A stretch of 64,000 nt of DNA from the NCBI GenBank assembly GCA_030068075.1, contig CM057835.1, forward strand, positions 37,313,715 through 37,377,714. Reading direction: 5' to 3'. Under the pieces are notes generated by a model that saw only the letters and a program-made list of their open reading frames with translations, had not been told where the DNA came from and did no database searches. Shown here in pieces: positions 57,360-64,000 of the stretch (its first letter is position 1; the number at the start of each line of letters is the position of its first letter). This stretch comes from Paguma larvata (lineage: Eukaryota > Chordata > Mammalia > Carnivora > Viverridae). The translations under genes were made by a program, and so were the position numbers.

Positions 57360-58050
57360 TGTAAATATCGTTATAGCCTTGGGATCAGTCATAGCTGTTG
57401 GGACTGTAGTTTTTTCCACCATCATTGTGTATTAAGTATTTTGTAGGGATTGCAAGTGACCACCACTTTGAAGGTCCTGTGACAGACTGACTGGACTTAA
57501 TGCAAGGAGCAAGTGAGTTTCAGCAGTGCAAGAAATGGCTGTCCTAGACACCTCTCATGCCCTGCCTCAGATCCTCTCTGCCCATTTTTTTTTCCTTCAG
57601 TTGCTGTTGCGATACCTTTCAGGTGCAAGTGTAACCTGACTGCACTCTTAATTAGGCTGTACTGTCTCTCACTTTCTGCCGTGGTGTTCTTTGCTGCTCC
57701 TACCTGCACGACTGTGGAATCCTCTCAGCCATTCTGATGCTTATGCAAACATGCATGTGCATGGACAATCTTGGACCATGGGTGCAGGAACTAGTGGATA
57801 AATAGTTTCTTTTTCCCTTGTGCAGACAACGCTGAGTCTCATTCTATTCTTTTTTAGAAGGTCCCCAACATGACCCATCCCCAGGTGCCCACAGCAGGGA
57901 CCAGTTCCATACAGTCACTTGAACTGGCTTTCCTTCCTTCCCTGAGTCACCCTTGGCTCCCCTGTACTATTATTCTGTGGGACCAGTTTCCAATATAAAC
58001 TACGTGAATGCAGGCTTCTGCTCAGGCTCAGCCCTGGGGAGTGACTCCAG
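57360..58050 (+). mobile_element. 3' LTR of the ERVL remnant
   Basis: Starts at TG (57,360) directly after a purine-rich tract that resembles a polypurine tract. An alternative start is TGTGACAGAC at 57,478. The body is pyrimidine-rich. Near the end AATATAAACTACGTGAATGC matches the AATAAACTA...GCA signature before the 3' end of ERVL-group LTRs. The right edge is approximate. Confidence 0.55.
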
Positions 58051-59414
58051 CCAGGGCAGAAGATGTCCTTCAATTTAACTTTTTTCCTGTTTGTGTTCCT
58101 CTATGGATTGTGGAAGTAGGCATGTATTTTCATGATTATATTCACTTGTCATTACTGTATTCAGATACTCCAGCTCTGGCTGTGCATTTTATTTTACGTC
58201 TTTGGGTTTTGCTTTGCCCTGTATGCTCTGTTTTTCTCCCCTGTCCTAGATCCACCCCCCACGCCCCTCACAAGAGGGTTTTCTCCTTTTTACTTGCCCA
58301 AATACCGAGCTCTGATATCTTTGTAAAAAGAATAGCCATTTGTGAAGGTGTATATGAAGTGAAATTCTTAGACTTTTTCTTCCTTTTTTTACCCCTAGTA
58401 GTTACAAGAAACTGTATATCCATTTGGAAGGGAAAAAATTATCTGTGGTATATTCAGAGTATTTTAGGATTTATTAATGTACAATATTCATATAGACCTT
58501 GTGACAATCCTAATTTAAATAACCAGCTAACCCATGCTACAGTATGATTACTTAAGTTTTAGAGACACAGTCTGATTCTCTATAAATAATTGTGCTGAAT
58601 TGATTATTCAGGAAGATTTTATTTTATTCTAGAAGGATTTGCATCTGTTCTAAATCAGTGAGTAGCAATTCAAAAGAGCTACTACTTGATTTTCAGTATC
58701 AGTCAGAACTCAGAAAACCGAAGCCATACGTTCCACATAGCTCCCATGCTGATTAATAAGTTAATAGTGTTATTTAAATAGTATGTTGAAAAGAGAAAGA
58801 CGTGTCCCCATTTCCCCTTTAGCTGTATACACGTATCTATAGCATGTGTAATGGTGTGTGTGGTGAAATCAATCTCATCCAATTAAGTTCCCCTTCAATA
58901 GTATCTTCCAAGTGATGAACAGCAGAGTATGTTGTAAATGCCTGATAAAATTAATGCTGAAAAAATTCTACAAGAATGTAAGTCAAACAGAGAAACTCAA
59001 GATCGGAAGTGAAGTATAAAGTTGAAAACTGTATCACAAAATGAGCCCCAAAGAGGCAGCTCCAAGAAGAAGGTGAGTAGAAAGAGCCTATCTCAGGTGT
59101 GGTTTTGGCTAGCAGAATCAAAGATGCAGCCGGTATGAGTGGACTTCAACATATATCATATAACAGAAAACTTGGGGGAGATTTAGCACTTTTTCTAGTA
59201 TGTCAGTTTTAAAACAAAGTATGGAAGTCTATTTATTAAAACCTTTTCACCTTGTAAGTTTGTTTAGAAGATACTGAAAACTGTGCTCCTTTAAGATATC
59301 TGCTAAATATTAATCTATTTCCAAAGAGAATGATAATGCATTTTAGACCTAAGGTATTTTTACTTGCTTATTAAATTTAATTTCAGATCAGATATCCAAA
59401 CCATTTTCATCTTT

Positions 59415-59416
<2 letters not shown>
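58051..59416. other. Unassigned sequence
   Basis: AT-rich. The 179-codon frame at 58,008-58,547 starts in the LTR and is rich in F, L and P without a domain. No gene is supported. Confidence 0.45.

Positions 59417-59456
<40 letters not shown>
59417..59456. repeat. (CA)20 microsatellite
   Basis: Twenty uninterrupted CA units. Likely polymorphic. Confidence 0.98.
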
Positions 59457-59463
<7 letters not shown>

Positions 59464-59929
59464 ATAAATAACAATTCAATTACAGTTTCCTATTCATCCA
59501 AGTATTAGATTACTGTTTTCCATGATTTATACCTATAGACAAAGAGTTATTTATAAGCAGTGTAAAAAAATCAATAAAAATAAATTGAACTTTCCCATCA
59601 AAATGTAAAACATTTCCTACCACTTAGTAACATTGTCAAAAGATTAAAACATTCTCCAATGATCTCAAATTTCCCTTTAATTCATTTTATGAGTGATAGT
59701 CATTATAAATATCTTATATTATTTGAATATTAAATAATACTTAAAATATATCTAAGTAACATCCATTTATGAAAAGCATGGTGTCAATTTGGACACATTT
59801 GAAGTATTCTGTTAAAATCAAAGCTTTTTGAATTTGAGTTTCACAAATGAATAGAGACTTTAAAAGAAAATGAAATACTAGTTGTTTGGAGATCTGGCAC
59901 CCAGATGAGCTGGAGATTTTGTTGAGAAC
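59457..59929. other. Unassigned AT-rich sequence
   Basis: Nothing recognisable. Confidence 0.5.
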
Positions 59930-60020
59930 TTATACCACAACCTTCTCATCTTTGTGTTCCTAACACCCAACCCACTGCCTGACACAAAGCAGTGTTTAAT
60001 AAATGCATGTGGAATAAAAG
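59930..60020 (+). mobile_element. L2 LINE 3' end
   Basis: CATCTTTGTGTTCCTAACAC, CACTGCCTGACACAAAGCAG and TTAATAAATGCATGTGG match the terminal part of L2. Confidence 0.65.
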
Positions 60021-61012
60021 AAAACCTAAGTGTAATAACCTGAAATTATCCTCACTATGCCCACTGTTATTTCTTCCTGAGAATAATTATTTATTTTTGA
60101 AGTCTTCTCCCAAAAAGTAAAACCTTTTTCCTTGGCTCAGATAGGCAATTCAATGTCTAGAAGCCAATCCTCATGGAACTTGAAAGCATATGAGAAGCCC
60201 GAACCAGAAAAACAGACACTGGCTGAAGGAACACCCCCTGTGAAAATATCACTGAAGAGTGTGTGGAAACTCCAAAGGTTGTCTCTTATATCGAGTGACT
60301 GCTCAGTTCACTGACCAGAAGGAAACAAGTTTGATTTTAAAGCCAAGATGCTGGTGTACAAGCAAAAGTGATACAAGAAATGGAAGGGGAAAAAAGGAAA
60401 AAGAAACGAGTTAAAGAAGGGGAACAAATCAACACAGAGTAGAAGGAATAGCAATGAGACCAGCAGTACTGAGCCTACTGGCATTATAGCAATGAATCCA
60501 CTGGCCTGATAGTGCTCACTCCTGTTATTCCCTGGGGTACTAATGTGCCAAGGCAAAGAGGGCGGGATCAGTAAACACCGTAGGAATGCAGATGGCTTCA
60601 TGTAGACCTCAACAGAAAACATTTAGAGAGAAGGCAAACTAAATTCCATTTGTTTTGATTGTCTCAAAGGACATCAATATTCAATATCATGCTTAAGGCA
60701 ACCTAACAGCTGTCTGTGGCCCATTCACTGTTGTGCCAAGGAGAGGTGACATTTGCAGGTAGAGCTTGGATAGTAGCTGAGCTATGATCAGGTGTTGCAT
60801 ATAAACTATCCTGCACTATGATTCAAAAATTTGCCCCAGTTGCCAGCAAACACCTCGGTTTGCACTCAATGCAAACTGAAAAAGCAAATGATTTTATAAG
60901 CAAATGCTGCTGACTGAGGTGTGTGAGACAAAACGTGAGAAGGCTAGGTGTAACTGGTTAAAAACAAAGTAAAAACAGAAAGCCATGAAGTTACAGAGCA
61001 ATTTTGCAGCTT
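60021..61012. other. Unassigned sequence
   Basis: Contains a 60-codon plus frame (60,132-60,314) with ordinary amino-acid composition and a 104-codon minus frame, neither with domains or signals. Confidence 0.4.
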
Positions 61013-61031
61013 CCCCCCCACCCCCCGCCCC
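61013..61031 (-). repeat. C-run cluster, possible G-quadruplex on the minus strand
   Basis: C runs of 7, 6 and 4 are separated by single bases, giving minus-strand G runs long enough for four GGG tracts. Confidence 0.6.
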
Positions 61032-61639
61032 GCTCTGAAAAGGGGTTAGCCCCTTAGATTTTTTTTTTAATGCTGATGAAATTGGCCTATTTTGGCAAAG
61101 CTTGCTAAATTCTAGGCTAGCAGGGGCCGGTGAGTCAAGTGCCTGAGGGTGTAAGAAGAATAAGAAAAGGCTGACTACTGTTATATCTGCAAATATTTCA
61201 GGCTTCAACAAAATAAAACCCCTGATGATGGAAAAATTCCACTCTTCTAGAGTTTTCATAGGTGTCACTGTTTCTGTACTCTTTATGGACTGTACACTGT
61301 TACATAAAGGGACATAAAATTGTTAACTCCCTTTGCAATCTTGTTCACTTTACTTCTTGATTCCCAGGCCCCAGAGAGTGGACCCGAGCAAGCTGTCCTC
61401 CCAGAGAAAGGGCAGAGGAGATTGCTCCGGTTGCATTTTAATATTGAAAATCCCACATCCTGGGAAGCCGTCAGTCAGTTCCTGGCAAGCCTCATTTCTG
61501 ATTTATGTGTGCCCTACCTCCTTTTCCAGGAGCTATTTGCAGATTTCATCAGAAACCTGAGAAGTAGTGACATGCAGTTCATCTAAACCTAAAAATCTCC
61601 AAAACGAAGGACTAGGTTGCATTTGGCATGAGAGAGGGT
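61032..61639. other. Unassigned sequence
   Basis: Two overlapping plus-strand frames at 61,320-61,586 lie next to TGATTCCCAG, which could pass as a splice acceptor. The frames lack a recognisable domain, so no exon is called. Confidence 0.4.
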
Positions 61640-61797
61640 GGTGGTTCTCAGCCTTGACGCTGCATTAGAATCCCCTGGGGAGCTTTAAAAACGACTGATA
61701 TCTGTGTCCCCACCACCAGGAGTCTTGATATCATCCTTCTAGGATGTGTCTCCTCAGTATCTGAGGTGAGTCCGAGATCGGGAACCACTGACCTAGG
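61640..61797 (+). mobile_element. MER5-like hAT fossil
   Basis: GGTGGTTCTCAGCCTTGACG, CATTAGAATCCCCTGGGGAG and an end reading GGGAACCACTGACC are the opening and closing inverted sequences of a MER5-type hAT-Charlie element. The middle is diverged. Confidence 0.78.
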
Positions 61798-62944
61798 GAG
61801 ACATTTAAAGGTCCTCCTATTTGCTACGTTACACTTCAACATGAATATATTTTGAGGCCATAAGAGTGATTCCTAGTTAGTATGAATTGCTGATGAAGGA
61901 ATGTTTAAATTTCACCTTATTTGATATCGACCATCACACAAAATGCCCTGTAAGAAAGACAACATGAGCTGGTTGAACGAACTTCCCATTCTGTCTTCAA
62001 CGAACGAAAACATGTATCTATTCAGTTATTAATCTGATTCATTATAGCCGAATAATTTAAATTCTACATTTTTATGATTAAGCCTTTGAAACATGACTTT
62101 TATATTTCACATCTAATAGTTAACTTATCTTAGTTTTTTGATGAACAGCTTCTGTTCCAATTGACTAATCAATCCCTTCAGAATAAACTTTAATTTCAAC
62201 TATGCCCATTTAGGACTCAACAGTTATTGGGACGGTGATATTCAAAACATTTAACAACCAGGAAGGTACGGGCATACGCAACTGCCAAAGACATGGCAGC
62301 TGTCCTGAGAAAAACATCGTGGGAAAGAATGGACCCTTTAATTGCTGAATCAAAATGCAGTCCCGGAGGTTCTCAACTATGTCTCAATGGGATAGGTTGC
62401 GTGTGGGGGGAGCTTTGGACAATGTTACTTACCAAACAGAACAAAAGTTTTAATTTAACAATATAATTCTGCCAATTGACATCTGCTGAATCCTGGCCCT
62501 AATAAAGAGTTTATTAAAGAAACATTTACCATCTTGGTAAAGCGAGCATAAGAGGATGTCGGTGCAACCCCTCGCTGCTATGTGAAAGTATTTGATAGCT
62601 ATCCGTGGATTTTGCTTTGGGAAGAGCATGGACTACTTTGAATTCAGTCAGACCAGAATTTGAGTTCCAATATTGTAACTTACGCTCTATAATTTTGGGT
62701 GAAGTGCCTCTTTGAGCCACAGTTTCCATCAGTGCTTATGAAGACTAAGTGGAGGCAGGGCTCTAGGATCTTATTACGTACTTTATAAATGGTGTATAAT
62801 GCTGTATTGACCATGATGATGCAAATGTGTGTTGATGTACTTTTATTGCTCACCTCACTGTAATTCAGCTCTAATTGCTAGAAAGTTACACCTTATTATC
62901 ACTGATTGTCCTTCCGGTTAAAAGTGGTTTTGGTTTTTGGTTAA
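61798..62944. other. Unassigned sequence
   Basis: AT-rich, with no gene. TTTGAGCCACAGTTTCCATC near 62,713 may be MIR debris. Confidence 0.4.
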
Positions 62945-63125
62945 AAACATTCACTGTCCTTCTCCATGGAAGGAATATTTATCTCCATCTATTGACATCA
63001 AGTTTGACCATGGGACTTGCTTTGGTCAATGAAGTCTAAACAAAAGTGCCCTGCGTCACTTTTAGAGAAGAGCTTATCACAAGATTATCTGTGTTTCACA
63101 AAGGGACTTCTCAATTGACCTACAT
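62945..63125 (+). mobile_element. Possible MLT1-type LTR fragment
   Basis: CATGGGACTTGCTTTGGTCA, ATGAAGTCTAAACAAAAGTG and a TCTTTTCTCC-like start resemble the first third of an MLT1 LTR. Confidence 0.45.
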
Positions 63126-64000
63126 ACCAGAATGAAGAACACATAGAGAAAATTAACTTACAGTGGGCGTATATTATAAAGTGTGTAATTATTTTTTTAG
63201 ACCCTTGAGATTTAGAGTTTTAGGTTACTACAATCTAACACCTCACACTCTCTTAATACAGAAATTGGTACTTAGAGTGGAGTGCTGCTATAATAAGAAA
63301 CCAAAATTTTGTGATTTTGGTTGTAGGATCTGGTAGCCACTGACATAACTTGGAAGGCAGATACTGAAAGAGCTTGTGGCTTTAGGAAAAGGAGGGAGGG
63401 GGAAGAATATTGGTATTTGTACTGTGCTTTGTTTGCTATTTGCTGCCTTTATAAGAATGTGCAAGAAAGAAATTGAATGTGAGGATGAAAGGGAACATGA
63501 AGAGACCATAAATTCTGGGACATTGCTTTGTTAGAACACTAAACCTTGTTTCATCTTCAACAGGTAAACCAAAACCATGGGTATCGCTGTCATGCCCTTT
63601 GTCAGAATCTTTAAATTGATTAAGATATCAACTAGTTAATCCTTTCAGTGGGACAAGATATCTCAGGGCAAAAAAGACTAAAGAATTGACTCTCCCAGGG
63701 ACCACAAAACTTATAATTAAGCCTAGAGCCATATCTTGAAAAGACTTGTTGTTGGGGCTATTGGCTTGTGGAAGGAAATCAAATAGACTAAAAAGTATGT
63801 ATTTGAAAGAATTTTGCCACCAAATAAATACCAAGACAAATATTGATGTGACCTTTTGAGCCACAAACTAACCTTGAGCCTCCAAATCTTCTTTGAAAAT
63901 AAAGCAGCCTGGGAAAGCTGCTTAGTCCTCAGAGGTGTAGCCCGGGAGGAAAAGGAAGGAGGCATAAAGGAAAGTTATGGAAAACAGCGGTCTGGGGAGC
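63126..64000. other. Unassigned sequence, possibly MaLR internal
   Basis: Runs such as AATTGACTCTCCCAGGGACC and AAGCCTAGAGCCATATCTTG are reminiscent of MaLR internal sequence following the MLT1-like fragment, but the match is weak. No host gene. Confidence 0.3.

Larger units (their letters stand above)
54150..58050 (+). mobile_element. ERVL-type endogenous retrovirus remnant with 3' LTR
   Basis: In sense order: reverse transcriptase-like text at about 54.68-55.50 kb, possible RNase H/connection to 56.0 kb, integrase-like at about 56.0-56.8 kb, dUTPase-like at about 56.85-57.27 kb, a purine-rich tract at 57,341-57,359, and an LTR to about 58,050. This order, with dUTPase after integrase, is characteristic of the ERVL group. 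Stops and frameshifts run throughout, so nothing is functional. No gag and no 5' LTR were recognised, and the 5' limit is uncertain. Confidence 0.72.

Noticed and set aside
58008..58547. 179-codon plus-strand open frame, the longest in the window
   Set aside because: It starts inside the ERVL LTR end and is rich in F, L and P from pyrimidine-rich DNA, with no domain or supported transcript signals.
61320..61586. Possible exon after a TTCTTGATTCCCAG acceptor-like sequence
   Set aside because: No donor partner, no recognisable domain and two competing frames. The acceptor-like string is expected by chance in this much DNA.

Overview
This window looks like vertebrate nuclear DNA from a carnivore, most likely a cat-family (felid) or other feliform genome. 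The main evidence is a dozen copies of a tRNA-derived CAN-type SINE of about 200 bp. Each has a B-box-like GTTCGAGCCC stretch, the phrase GCTGACAGCTC.GAGCCTGG, a TC-rich run and an A-rich tail, and this body is the feliform form rather than the canid form. Carnivore-type L1 3' ends, mammal-wide MIR, L2, MLT1, ERVL and hAT/Tigger fossils, and long microsatellites fit this. I found no convincing protein-coding exon of a host gene, no rRNA or tRNA gene, no CRISPR array and no prokaryotic feature. The open reading frames present are short, unsupported, or lie in repeats. The window is best read as intergenic or intronic. Family names come from recognising consensus features by eye, not from a database search.

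Layout. 0.06-2.4 kb: one 5'-inverted (twin-primed) L1 with matching 13-bp target-site duplications. 2.4-17.4 kb: mostly old unique DNA with scattered MIR/L2 pieces, five CAN SINEs, two young L1 3' fragments (one inserted in a MER5-like hAT fossil), and a GC-richer SINE-free block at 15.5-16.2 kb with a perfect 10-bp-stem inverted repeat, a CAG run and CTCF- and MEF2-like motifs. 18.2-20.0 kb: two MaLR (MLT1/MST-type) LTRs in opposite orientation. 21.28 kb: a good CTCF-like core. 23.1-26.6 kb: an old antisense L1 carrying a nested young L1 and a nested SINE. 26.9-31.1 kb: four SINEs around an old L1/HAL1 fragment, an MLT1-type LTR and a degraded ERVL pol remnant. 33.3-33.8 kb: an LTR with two CCAAT boxes and a TATA box. 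35.4-36.5 kb: a long antisense L2. 37.9-40.5 kb: MIRs, an old L1 and two SINEs with long, nearly perfect target-site duplications. 43.2-45.0 kb: an L2 split by a hAT element, then a TA/GA microsatellite directly abutting a Tigger-like element. 47.8-48.3 kb: an MLT1-like LTR. 54.1-58.05 kb: an ERVL-type provirus remnant with recognisable but broken RT, integrase and dUTPase remains followed by a 3' LTR. 58-64 kb: mostly unlabelled DNA with a CA repeat, a C-run cluster and small old repeats.

No operon or interacting gene set is present, and I found no evidence for a new biological system. The points most worth a second look are the regulatory-looking block at 15.5-16.2 kb, the CTCF-like sites, the absence of lineage-specific SINEs and young L1s from 40.5 kb to the end, the two ERVL remnants that both keep traces of the dUTPase module, and the well-dated nested insertions.
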